NCBI GenBank assembly: GCA_014529385.2
Contig: CM043958.1
Coordinates: 118,417,018 to 118,481,017, forward strand
DNA from: Adiantum capillus-veneris
Lineage: Eukaryota; Streptophyta; Polypodiopsida; Polypodiales; Pteridaceae
DNA: 64,000 nucleotides
Direction: 5' to 3'
The notes below the pieces were generated by a model that was given only the letters and a program-made list of their open reading frames with translations, was not told where the DNA came from and ran no database searches. The position numbers and the translations under genes are program-made. Below, one piece after another: positions 1 to 9,534 of the stretch (positions within the stretch are counted from its first letter, which is position 1; the number at the start of each line of letters is the position of its first letter).

Positions 1-261
1 AAGACCGTGATAATATAGAAGGCGAAGTCAAAGATCTCCTACACATGATGGGTGGTGAGGCCACATACACTAAGGCATAGAGAGTGGGGAAGAAAAGGGG
101 AAGAAGGGAATGGGGAGACTTCAAAGGAGAGAGCATTGATCCTTCGTTTCCCCTCCATGGAAGCGAAAAAAGACTTTGAAAGAAGTCATGCCAAAGAGAA
201 AGGAAAGGTGGGATTTGGTCATCATGGAGAAGCGCTCCGCATGACGGCATGAGACCTATGG
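1..261. other. Unassigned 5' stretch
   Basis: Purine-rich sequence with no recognisable coding pattern. It lies just upstream of a LINE endonuclease remnant on the plus strand, so it may be decayed LINE sequence, but I see no endonuclease motif in it. Confidence 0.3.
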
Positions 262-560
262 GACCGCACTCAAACTTGCTACCTGGCCATTTTGAATGGC
301 CTACAGAGGTTTCCAGCTGCAGGTGGTTTTACATGCTTCCCACAGAGACATGGAGCCAGTACAGTGGATTATGTCATGGCACAGCCTAGCTTTATCTCTA
401 GTATCTAGGACCTCACAGTTGGACCCACACCTGTTGGTGTAGCAGTGGATCACGCCTCTGTCGATGACCATCTCTTTCCATTTCAGTGTAGCACACAGGC
501 CACGAATAGCAACTCCTACCCGCTACACCTTTACTCGAGAAACGGACTCCTAAGGAGTGC
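262..560 (+). pseudogene. LINE ORF2: C-terminal part of endonuclease
   Basis: The plus-strand reading around 320-500 carries the end of an exonuclease-endonuclease-phosphatase type LINE endonuclease: a GGFTCFP stretch, then RHGASTVDYVMAQP, then GVAVDHASVDDH, with the Asp-His pair at 448-453. In this family that terminal D-H pair is part of the active site that nicks target DNA. A stop codon interrupts the reading near 407, and the N-terminal half is not visible in the window. It continues in order into the LINE reverse transcriptase further right. Inference: this is the 5' piece of one old LINE ORF2. Confidence 0.6.
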
Positions 561-845
561 CGCGAGATGAGAGCCAGACTCCAGAGAGAGGTACTTCTGG
601 GAGACATCACTCTCAGACAGTCGCTGGTTGCCTTCGGACACCTAGCGCGGCGAAACAAGAGGGCTTTTCTACACGATTAGAGCAGAATCTATATCAGCTA
701 TTCTTGAGTCAGGACTCGGTGAGGCATGGATACTCTTCCATGAGCACTCCACTCCTCTTGCGATCACTGCTACGGAGGCTTGGGGCCAGTATGCATCATC
801 CTCACAGTGCCTAGACAGCCACCTCTTCCCAACCTCCCCAGGTCA

Positions 846-1865
846 TGCCCACACACACGTGCTTTTTTCACAGCTGAGATGGTGAAGAAGGCCATTGATA
901 GGATGAGGACCGGGAGAGCACAAGGTGGAAAGGTATGTAGTGTACAGCATGTTTTAGGTACGTATGGAACGTACTACCGTACTGAACCACCTCTCACGTA
1001 CGTGATAGATATGTACCATTTGTAAAAAACCCATGTTTTAGTGAAAAACCCATAGTCTTTGTGCTACTGTCTGTGAAGTCTCTGCAAAAACTTGCTCTTT
1101 GGAATCTGGAAATCGTTACGTGCAATAAGTTTTTAGTTGTAACCCTTGGCTATTAGGCTTCCGGACCACCCAAAAGCCCAAAACGGCTCGCGTTCCCATT
1201 TCCCACCTTATCCTTGCAATTTCGCCCAAATTTGCCAATTACCACCATGCTGAACCGTACGGTGCGTACTGAACCGTACCGTACGGAAAGGTTCCGTACA
1301 TACGTAAGGATGCAACCTTGGGAGAGCATATGATCATGATGGTTTGGTAGCATAGCAATTTATACATGCGAGGGATTTGCTTGCAGAGCTAATAGCGATG
1401 ATGTGTAACCGTGCCATGTGTGAGGGCCTGCCAAATACTTGGAGCTTATCCACTATTGTGCCTATCTTCAAGTCACGACTGAGGAGACCCTATGGAGCAT
1501 GGGAACTACCACACTATCATGATTGGACACATACCGGCACGGTTGTATGCATCTATTCTTGAGCAGCAGCGGAGTAGATGGGCACAGCGGGAAGGTGTAC
1601 GAGACGCAAGGCAAGCAGGGTTCACGAGAGATTTTTCTACTCTTGATCACATTCTGACACTCAGAGCCATTATTGAGGAGGGTAGGGCACATGGGAGACG
1701 GATTTATTGCAGCTTTGTGGACTTCCACAAAGCATTTGACACAGTACTCAGAGCTAGATTGATGCGCAGGCTACAAGAGATGGGAGTGCCTAAAGAGCTG
1801 ATTTGGGGGATCATGGCACTATACAGGTCAATAGTGGGACATGTACGCACGTCACAGGGGCGGGC
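846..1865 (+). pseudogene. LINE reverse transcriptase, N-terminal half (broken)
   Basis: Fragments in consecutive frames follow LINE RT order. FTAEMVKKAIDRMRTGRAQG lies near 869-930. MCNRAMCEGLPNTWS lies near 1404-1446. NYHTIMIGHIPARLY, QAGFTRDFSTLDHIL and then FVDFHKAFDTV lie at 1504-1750, with the first catalytic Asp at 1720-1722. An insert of about 0.4 kb sits between the first two blocks, a frameshift lies near 1490, and reading stops at a solo LTR at 1866. The domain resumes at about 2513-2560 (a GVKQG motif) and again at 23315 after element H. Known family role: target-primed reverse transcription. This copy cannot be functional. Confidence 0.8.
957..1307. mobile_element. GTAC-rich terminal-inverted-repeat insert (MITE-like)
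   Basis: The left end GGTACGTATGGAAC (957-970) is matched in inverted form by GTTCCGTACATACG near 1291-1304, and both ends have further CCGTAC blocks. The insert has no coding capacity and interrupts the LINE RT reading between two conserved blocks. I could not define a clean target duplication, so class and exact ends are open. A similar GTACGT-rich texture occurs at the right end of the hAT element (about 15056-15150). Confidence 0.4.
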
Positions 1866-2512
1866 TGTAACAAATTGCTGATGTCTCGACCTACTGAAGA
1901 ACGGAGCTACCGATCGAGGGGCCTAAACCCTAAGAAGAACAAGTAACAAAAAAAGTGTCGCAAAGTGATGACGTGGTTGCCCGAGAGCAGAAACCCTAAC
2001 CCTAATTTTTGCCAGAAACCCTAAAACCTGCAAACCCTAATTCTGGAAACCCTAACCCTAAAACTGCAGAAACCCTAACCCTAAACCCTAGAACAGCAGG
2101 GAGATTTTCGAAATTTGCGCTGGCTGATGACGTGGCAGGCTGTACGGATTTCCGTGATTTACGCTGGCAGCTTTTTGGCTTTGCTTTTGGACCAGATGCT
2201 TTTAAGTTTGAAGGCTTTTCACTATAATTGCTTTTTAGGCCAAGGGCCTTTAAATATGAGGTTAGGGCTCATTCTCTGGCATGCTTCCTAGAGAAGGTGC
2301 AGAGCCTGAAGTACCGGCTTGTACTTTGATGATGCAATATAAAGAAATACCAAAAGGGGCGCCAAGGTTTGGGGCCAATACTCTCTGGGGTGGAATTCCG
2401 CCACTCCGTGTCCGTGTCGTCTCTCTCTCTCTCAATTCAGTTGTTATTGAAGTGCTAAAAGTCTGTTTCAGTCTGTTCTTTTCTATTGGCACGTGGTGCC
2501 CGCCTTGTGACA
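1866..2512. mobile_element. Solo LTR-like insertion in LINE RT
   Basis: The segment starts TGTAACAA and ends TTGTGACA, so its ends are inverted (TG...CA) as in LTRs. It sits between LINE RT blocks ending near 1865 and restarting near 2513, so it is an insertion. Flanks are CGGGC and GGGAC, a weak candidate duplication. There is no second LTR or internal coding region, hence solo LTR. Orientation is unknown. Confidence 0.5.
1991..2094. promoter_or_regulatory. Telobox cluster (AAACCCTAA repeats)
   Basis: About eight CCCTAA units, several as AAACCCTAACCC, separated by short spacers in about 100 bp inside the solo LTR. AAACCCTAA is the plant telobox, bound by Myb-type telobox-binding factors in plant promoters. 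It is too interrupted to be a simple telomere tract, so a promoter role or an old interstitial telomere-like sequence are both possible. Confidence 0.55.
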
Positions 2513-2560
2513 GGGACTATCTACTTTAGTTCACTCCACTACCGGGGTGAAACAGGGATG

Positions 2561-3115
2561 TGTAGCATGGATAGTGTGTCGTGCTCTCTACAGTGGGTGC
2601 TCCTCAATGCAATGTGCATGACATCTCACTCAAACAGAATGAAAACACAGGAAACAATAGATAACGGCAAATCAACACCGAGACACAACAGCAGACAAGA
2701 ACATATGGACTCGACTATCTCAAGGGAACCAGTACAGACTCTGGCGTGGCAGCACACTCAGCTCCAGCCCAGAACTCACGGGTACAATGGGGGGTGTCGA
2801 GGCTCAAATGTGTAGGGATGGTGCAGACGTTCTATGTATAGACTCTCTACTCTAGACGACGACGTTGGACCATATATGAAGCATTTGATAATGATGACCC
2901 AACAGCTACTACTCATATGTACCGCCATGAAGAGCCACCACCGGCTCATAAATGTCAACCATCTAAGTCTATCTCCAAATTGAGTGGTGGTGGTACCACT
3001 AGACCACCATCCATATCCCTGCCACGTGTCACTGCCCAGCCCAGAGAGTCCGTCCAGTGTGAACCAGACCAGACCAACTGTGTGTCCTGTGAAAGTGACA
3101 CTGTAGCCTGCTACA
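2561..3115 (-). repeat. 3' LTR of element H
   Basis: Starts TGTAGC and ends GCTACA in plus-strand reading. It is matched over its length by 22739-23314 and by 49166-49743. Because H is coded on the minus strand, the low-coordinate copy is the 3' LTR. Confidence 0.85.
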
Positions 3116-3204
3116 GGTTGCCCGCCACAAGACCGCTCACCGTCTCGATGAGAGGAATACTGAAAAACTGTGAAAGAAAACCACTAGGTATTGCATCTGT
3201 ACAA

Positions 3205-3960
3205 TGGTGAGCTCTTGATTCTGTCATCCAAGAGATAGAGTTGTGGCCACTGCTACACCCGAAGTATCAGACTCTAGAGGTGGAGAGCAAGAAACTGCCA
3301 GAAGACAGGCAGCTGAGGCAAAAGCAATTGCCATGGAAAGAGAGTTGGAGGTTTTACAGAAAAGCTTGGAGGAAAAGAAATGGCCAAACGACTTCAACTG
3401 CCGCTGTTGCAGAGCAATCTGTGATGCAGGATTTACGAGAAATGGTAGATGGACGGGCAAGACTAGGATCAATCCGTGAGACATTTGAGACCAATGCCTT
3501 ATAGCAAGAACCTTATAAAAGAGAGGGCTCCCAAAAACATTTGAAAGATGAAGTAGAGAAGATGGAGGCGGAGATGAAATTAGCAGGTGCAAAGATGATC
3601 AACCGAAAAGATTCCGACCTTCTCTATTCCTTTCAAGACCTTGCCATGAAAAATACTGAGCAGCTTGTGAAGCATTTGAGTGTGAAAGATTAGGAGATTG
3701 TGCGGCAGAGAGAAGAGCTGCGACTACTTTCTGCTCAACTCAAGATGAAGGCCAGGGAGCTTGAAGTGCACGTGGATAATCATCGAAGTGCAGATCAGGA
3801 TTTGAAAAAGAGAGTTCTTAAGCTTGAATTTTGGTTGCAACAAGCACGAAACCAATCACGGAAATTGCAAAGGATTGCGGAAAGAAAGGAAAAAGAGTTG
3901 AAGGATCTTCGAGCTCGGCTAGCATCCCAACCATCTGTTACCAAGCATAAAAGTGGGGCG
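3205..3960 (+). pseudogene. Coiled-coil ORF remnant inside H, antisense to its gag
   Basis: A plus-strand reading with stops and frame changes is rich in Glu, Lys, Arg, Gln and Leu in heptad-like spacing: ARRQAAEAKAIAMERELEVL near 3297-3357, and from 3700 RQREELRLLSAQLKMKARE followed by LQRIAERKEKELKDLRARL. This looks like a long alpha-helical coiled coil. It is opposite in strand to H's gag and lies between protease and 3' LTR. Some Tat-lineage elements carry antisense ORFs there; capture of a host coiled-coil gene is the alternative. The matching slot in H2 (49832-50330) holds different sequence. No function can be assigned. Confidence 0.5.
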
Positions 3961-4145
3961 AGAGGTGGGTACGGGGGGCAAGGCCTGGGCAAGGACAAGG
4001 GGGCGAGGCCAGGTGGGCAAGAGGCGAGGGGTGGGTAGAGGGGCGAGGGGGGGCTAGATAGAGGCGAGAGGGGGGAAGGTGGGTGAGTAGGGGCGAGGGA
4101 GAGAGGGGGGGGGGTAAGGGCGAGGAGGTAGGGAGAGGGTAGTGA
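3955..4145. repeat. G-rich minisatellite (GGGGCGAGG-type)
   Basis: Irregular tandem units built from GGTGGGTAGGGG and GGGGCGAGG. The same texture is longer in H2 (50390-50870), in the same element position. The plus strand has runs of 3-10 G. Confidence 0.75.
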
Positions 4146-5166
4146 GGGGAGATGGCACTCAAGCAGAGAGATATCATGATCAGGGAATCCATCAAGCTTG
4201 AAATCAACATTGTTTTTGTTGTATCCCGACTTGAGGAAGCTTTGTGAAGGGAGTTTGCTAGACACAAAGGAGAGCTTTGTTCTGATCGGAGAAGCAGACA
4301 CCGATAGGGCTGATGTTGAAGGGGGGTGAACTCTTGTAGAGGAGATTTCCCTCCGCTTCTATGATTCTTCATGGGCTCACCAAATCCAAAGGCTACCACC
4401 AAGGGCGCACGGGGAGTAGCTTCTGTGACCTTCAACCTTTGTGCTGGCTCAGGTGGCCTATTAGGTTTAGTTACTGTGGAAACATTGGAAGAGGGTGTAC
4501 CTCCAGGCAAAGAGTGAATAGAAACTCCATAACAAGGCAAAGATTTGGTAGCGTCCAACCACTCCAACATATCCTCATCTGACCCGTCAGGTGGAGTAGG
4601 CTGTTCCAATTCAAGGCTGGTTTCTAGGGACAAAGAACTAAGTTGTACGACGGGATCCATGCCTCCTAGGCGAATGGGTTGCATCGGGGAGCCAGGAGTA
4701 CGCATCCACATGGCATCGTTTCCCCAAACATGAAGTGCTTTAGTGTGTCGCAGCCATGGTCTACCGATGAGCAAGGGAAATCCGCCTCAACCTGGGGAAG
4801 ACGAACCACAACAAAATCCAAGTTAAAAGTAAAGTCTTGTACCTGCAGAGGGACCTTGTCTACTATTCCCACAATGTAGACAGTCCTCTAGTCTGCCAAA
4901 GTCATTGTAAAGGGAGCAGGCCGCATAGGCTGGAGACCCAATGCCAACATAGTGAATTCGGGCATCAAGTTGATACCTAACCCACCATCCACTATGACAC
5001 CAGAGAAGTCGCGCCCTAGAATAGACGCGATGAGACGAGGACTCCTGTAATCAGTGAGCGGAGCAGCGGGAAATGAAATCATGTAGGACTCTAAGGGCTG
5101 CACTGGCTGCACCAGGATACAAAGATTGAATGATGGAAAGGGTGTCACTTCAAAAATTTGCATCAA
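4146..5166 (-). pseudogene. Element H: aspartic protease and downstream tail
   Basis: The minus-strand reading 5166-4888 contains GVIVDGGLGINLMPEF with the presumed active-site Asp at about 4989-4987. The next frame segment starts LIGRPWL near 4774, the C-terminal retropepsin flap/helix motif (usually ILGxPWL). Active-site DGG replaces the common D[ST]G, a variant also seen at 60487-60495. One frame break separates the two motifs. Downstream is a Pro/Ser-rich tail (EQPTPPDGSDEDMLEWLDAT, 'PCYGVSIHSLPGGT') also present in H2. Known role: cleavage of gag-pol. No pol follows, so H probably relied on other elements. Confidence 0.7.
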
Positions 5167-5273
5167 GTCAAAGCATGTCGTACAATGACACTTGCTGAAA
5201 AGGTGTTTTTCAAGATAGTCTCTACTGTAAGCTTTTCTTTTTCAACCAGTGGTTTCTCTGGTACCTTGATGTT

Positions 5274-5738
5274 CTAAAGGTAGGAAACTGCTTCAAAGAA
5301 AGCTTCATCAATATTGGAGAGCAAAGATTTGGATTCTTTCTTGGCACTGGGGGATAGCTTGTCAACAGCTAAAGGCAGGGTATCCATTGTTGTGAGAATG
5401 TGTGGGGCAGTTGAACTTGCTGGAATGCTAAAACTGAGAGCGGCTCTCTGGGCCCGAGTGAGGACACCTGATGGCTCCTCTACCAACTGCAGCTTATTTT
5501 GAGGGATAACCACGTGGGTAGAAGGGGACGGCTGAGGAACGGTGCTAACTGCTATCAGATTGAGCTTGGGAAAGATAACCTCATTCTGGCTTTGACTTGG
5601 GTTCGAAGCCGTGGATGCACGAAGTTTACGGCAATCCTTACTGTAGTGATCCGTCGTTTCAGGTCAATGACGACAGGGAGGGGACCCTTTGGGTAGAGGG
5701 CATTTGCTTTGGTAATGACCATATTCCCCGCATTTGTT
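5274..5738 (-). pseudogene. Element H gag, C-terminal part
   Basis: Minus-strand reading resumes here after element A. It carries a zinc-knuckle half (KCGEYGHYQSKC), a second Cys/His cluster broken by a stop, then NPSQSQNEVIFPKLNLI and the segment ending in SKSLLSNIDEAFFEAVSYL. It is collinear with 52044-52490 of H2. The first half of the broken knuckle (CYRC) is at 20980-21000, so A landed inside a CCHC motif. Confidence 0.75.
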
Positions 5739-6842
5739 TGTCACGTGACACATCCGACCCTATGTGTCCGTGGACAAGCTACACCATAACACGGTTTCCG
5801 TTAGTCCAGTCAGTCTAGATTAGAAGTGATCTGGCGCTTTTTGTGAGTCTATTCGTAGACCGTGCATGCCCAATCACTTAGTCTAGATGCATATCCTCTG
5901 GTTGCACACAGCATGATCATCAGTATTCCCATCAGAATCCATCAGATTCCATCAGGGGAATTTTCCAGTGCATTTAGCCTATTTTCCCTATTTTTGACAT
6001 TTTTCACTTATTAATTCAAGTGACTTTCCAACAAAAGTAGGTAGGGCAATTTGGGTAAGAAAATATATAAGCAAACCAAAGTTAGCACTAAATGGTAGAT
6101 GCGCAAGGAGACCAGCAGGCCATTGGCCCCTCTCTCAACACTCTCCAAGATCCCTTGGCGTTTCCATCACCCATCAGCCCTAGCATTTTGCATCATCGCT
6201 AGCCTCTCTTTGGCCTTCGCGTTTTCAGCAGATACCGCGCAGCCCTTTCCCCTTGCATCTAGCGTTTCCACCATCGCCAGCAGGGCTGCCAATACAGCGT
6301 TTTCAGCACTGAATCGCAGCAGGACAGCAGCGTTTTCAGCCCTAAAACACAGCAGCATCTCAGTGTTTTCCATCAGGCAAATTAGCGTTTTTCAGCAGCA
6401 CCAAACCAGCCTCGAAATCAGCGTTTTCCATCGCAGCAGATTTCAGCACTTAGCGTTCTTTGGACAGCAGTTAGAACCGTCTCATTTTCAGCCCTATTGT
6501 CGTCATCGCCATCCCGGTTGTCGTCGTCGACATAGCCTAGATCTAGATCAATTTTATGCATCATCATTGTACCTGTTTGTGCAATCAATCGTAGACCACT
6601 CTCGCCAACGAGAGTGGGGCCTTTGGAGGAGGGTTTTACAACGTCTCCGGTGTCGTATCTCTCTTCTCTCTATCTCTCAGTCTCATACACTTGCACGCAC
6701 AGTGTCCACTCACTTTGTTCGTGATCATAGCACTCTCCATTAAGAACGGAAGGCTCTCTCTTCCATAAGAACTAAAAGGAACCTTGAGCAAATATGGATC
6801 ACTCATCTTGAGAAAGAACAACATTCATTCCGCTGCACCTTA
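5739..6842 (+). repeat. 5' LTR of element A
   Basis: Starts with the palindrome TGTCACGTGACA and ends ...GCACCTTA. The repeat partner is 8833-9534 plus 20547-20976. A TATATAAG at about 6064 is a plausible TATA box. From about 6230 to 6470 the motif GCGTTTTCAGC or close variants recur many times. The expected terminal ACA is missing here (see 6836-6850). Confidence 0.85.
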
Positions 6843-6850
6843 GAGCTTTG
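6836..6850 (+). other. LTR/primer-binding-site junction with 12-bp loss in A
   Basis: In element B the LTR end, read in coding sense, is followed by TTGGTATCAGAGCTTTGG, the initiator tRNA-Met primer site. In A the LTR runs CACCTTAGAGCTTTGG, so the last LTR bases and most of the primer site are gone. If real, this genomic copy cannot prime minus-strand cDNA synthesis in the usual way, so the loss came after insertion or A was rescued by recombination. Confidence 0.7.
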
Positions 6851-7278
6851 GCAGTGTTCTGTATCACTCAAGGAAAGAACCACAAGAATCACAAGAAAAA
6901 AAATTTGCTTCTTGCGGTGGCACGAACCCAAGTTCGCTTGGGCGTGTCGATTCCTATCGTGTTTTTTGAAGAGTGACAGGAATCCCAAGGAAGAAGGGCT
7001 TGTCCAGCCTCCCCTTGTGTCTCTTTTTACTCATTGAGAGAGGACCGTGCATTTAGCAGCCGGCCAATCGACGTGAGGTGGGGGAAAAAGCAACCTTGGT
7101 GTGAGCAGAAGGCCGCCAAGGGGTGTGCCCGCAGAAAGGAGTAGAACTCGGGTGAAGAGAAGATCCTTCTCAAACACGGTTTGCAAGCGAAAGAAAACCC
7201 TCAAGAACCCAAGACCCCCAAGAACCCAAGTTCCTCGTGGACTTAAGAACCCAAGACCACAAGAACCAACGACTTCAG

Positions 7279-7864
7279 GATGGTCATCACTCGAAGCGGA
7301 ATGGATACTTAGCTTGGAAGTGATGAGCATGAGAGAGGCGAAGAAGAATTTTTTCCACCAGGAGGTTTTTCCGACTCTACCCCTTCCCCATCTACGTCAA
7401 GGATTGCGCTAACTCCTGTGGAGGAGTTGGAGTTGATGTTTATGGAAAGGAACTTAGAACGCGAAGCAAGAAATGCAGAAAGAATAGCAGAAATGAATCA
7501 CAGACACGTAGAAATAAAAGCAGAAATGGATCGCAGGCACGCAGAAGACAAAGCAGAAAGAGAAGCAGAAAGAAAGGCAAGACAAGAACAGTGTGAGCGA
7601 CACATGCAAGAGTTCTTGCAAATCTTTTCTCAAGTGCCGGCACGGATGCAAGAGATTCAGGAGACGGAGACTCTCTCAGTCTCTTCTTCTCCAAAGCATG
7701 ACACACAAGATTTGCATGATTGTGAGCAGCATGATGATTTGAATGACAATGATTTGCATGATGATGATTTGATTGACAATGATCAGCATAATGATTTGGA
7801 TGATAAAGACAAGCATGATGACTTGCATGATGAAGATGTGATTTATCATTTCTCACAAGCATGA
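7279..7864 (+). pseudogene. Element A: gag N-terminal remnant with acidic His/Asp repeats
   Basis: From 7279 a reading begins MVITRSGMDT then a stop, matching the start of B's gag (MVVTRSGMDT at 18684 on minus). It continues as a charged coiled-coil-like stretch (ERNLEREARNAERIAEMNHR) and a run of DLHDDDL-like repeats near 7720-7830. The capsid, zinc knuckle and protease present in B are missing. Downstream of 7825 A has about 7 extra bases against B, shifting the frame and ending this reading at 7864, so this part is no longer fused to the next ORF. Confidence 0.65.
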
Positions 7865-7868
7865 TGAT

Positions 7869-8411
7869 TTGCATGAAGATGATGTGATTGTTCACAAGGA
7901 TGATGTGTTAGTGGATGCTTTTTCTAGCAAAGCTAACCTCGTTGTAGATTCGATCAATCATGAAGAATCGATCTTGGCTCTCGAGTCGAGGTCCACAGAA
8001 CCCCCACAGGAAGATCCGATCAAACGTGAAGAACCGATCTTGGCTCTCGAGCCTAGGTCCAAAGATCCCTCACAGGAAGTATTATGTGTTCGCATGATTG
8101 ATACGCACGCATTGTTCGAGTGTTTCATTCGTGATCGTTTCTTGTATTTTAGTCAACGTCTTTATGTGATCCCTTTTCCTAGGCATGACATATTGTACGT
8201 TGAGCACGTTTCACTCATGAATGAGCACGAATGTATGCGGATTGTTCATGGAAAGCTGAAAAGTATGTATGTAACGAAGTCACATTCCATGTCTCTTCCT
8301 TGGCATGACACATTCGTAGCACGAGCACAAGAAAGGATGAGCACCAAGCATGGGCATTTCCGTTGTGAATTGCCACAGTTGATTGCTCTAGATCATAAGA
8401 GAGAGATTTGA
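7869..8411 (+). CDS. B/A ORF: unrecognised retroelement protein (180 aa)
   Basis: An open reading frame of 180 residues that I cannot assign to a family. N-terminal third: Asp/His-rich and acidic, with two similar blocks of about 20 residues (ILALESRSTEPPQEDP and ILALEPRSKDPSQEV). C-terminal half: a compact domain with MIDTHALFECFIRDRFLYF, YVIPFPRHDILYVEHVSLM, and near the end MSTKHGHFRCELPQLI. Element B has the same protein in collinear form, split by the hAT element (15159-15576 and 11290-11520, minus). It sits where an RT linker would follow protease in autonomous elements. It may be a pol remnant or an accessory protein; conservation in two subfamilies is the only sign of use. Confidence 0.5.
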   Translation: MHEDDVIVHKDDVLVDAFSSKANLVVDSINHEESILALESRSTEPPQEDPIKREEPILALEPRSKDPSQEVLCVRMIDTHALFECFIRDRFLYFSQRLYVIPFPRHDILYVEHVSLMNEHECMRIVHGKLKSMYVTKSHSMSLPWHDTFVARAQERMSTKHGHFRCELPQLIALDHKREI

Positions 8412-8420
8412 TCTCATTGT

Positions 8421-8832
8421 TTGCATATGTTTGGTGCACGGTTTATCACTCCGTCTCTATGTTCATCTACATTGCTTACACAATCTTTGAGGAAGACAAG
8501 ATTTTTTCCACTCACTTTACATGGAATGGGTATGTTCATGTTTTTGTGTTGGAAGTGGTTTCAGGAATTTTCAGCCATGGAGATTCTTGAAGAAGGAAGA
8601 AGCACGACTCTAGACGAAGCTGAAGCATCGAAGGAGCCACAGAAGACTTTGTGTCGCTTTCGGTGCAGCCCAAAGAAGCAAGCGTTGCAGACCTTTATGA
8701 AGTTCAAGTACCGCACGACCCACACATCAGAATGGGCCGGCGAAGAGTCCCTTCCAGGATTCCAGATGCTATTGGCGATCTCCCTCGACGCCATACAATT
8801 CGGTACCATAACTCACTTTGAAAAGGACGGGA
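8421..8832 (+). other. Element A 3' leader to LTR with polypurine tract
   Basis: Conserved in B (10870-11177 minus), including an ORF-like block (MFLCWKWFQEF, then KKQALQTFMKFKYRTTHTS). The last bases before the LTR, GAAAAGGACGGGA (8820-8832), are the polypurine tract that would prime plus-strand DNA. Confidence 0.6.
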
Positions 8833-9534
8833 TGTCACGTGACACATCCAACCCTATGTGTCTGTGGACAAGCTACACCATAATAGGGTTTCCGTCAGTC
8901 CAGTCAGTCTAGATTAGAAGTGATCTGGCACTTTTTGTGAGTCTATTCGTAGACCGTGCATGCCCAGTCACTTAGTATAGATGCATATCCTCTGGTTGCA
9001 CACAGCATGATCATCAATATTCCCATCAGAATCCATCAAATTCCATCAGGGGAATTTTCCAGTGTATTTAGCCTATTTTTGACATTTTTCACTTATTAAT
9101 TTAAGTGACTTTCCAACAAAAGTAGGTAGGGCAATTTGGGTAAGAAAATATATAAACAAACCAAAGTTAGCACTAAATGGTAGATGAGCATGGAGAACAG
9201 CAGGCCATTGGCGACAGGTTTCCCCTCTCTCAGCAGACTCTCCAAGATCCCTTGGCGTTTCCATCACCCATCAGCCCTAGCGTTTTGCATCATCGCTAGC
9301 CTCTCTTTGGCCTTGGCGTTTTCAGCAGATACCGTGCAGCCCTTTCCCCTTGCATTTAGCGTTTCCACCATCGCCAGCAGGGCTGCCAATACAGCGTTTT
9401 CAGCAACAGATAAGCCTGCGTTTTCAGCACTAAATCGCAGCAGCACAACAGCATTTTCAGCCATAAAACACAACAGCATCTCAGCGTTTTCCATCAGGCA
9501 AATTAGCATTTTTCAGCAGCACCAAAACAGCCTC
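8833..9534 (+). repeat. 3' LTR of element A, first part
   Basis: Starts TGTCACGTGACACATCC and follows the 5' LTR closely until 9534, where element B begins. The last five bases GCCTC (9530-9534) are the target duplication of B. Relative to the 5' LTR there is a small insertion near 9405-9425 and scattered substitutions. Confidence 0.85.

Noticed and set aside
1991-2094. Chromosome end or telomere
   Set aside because: Units are interrupted by unique bases and lie inside an LTR-like insertion with non-telomeric flanks.
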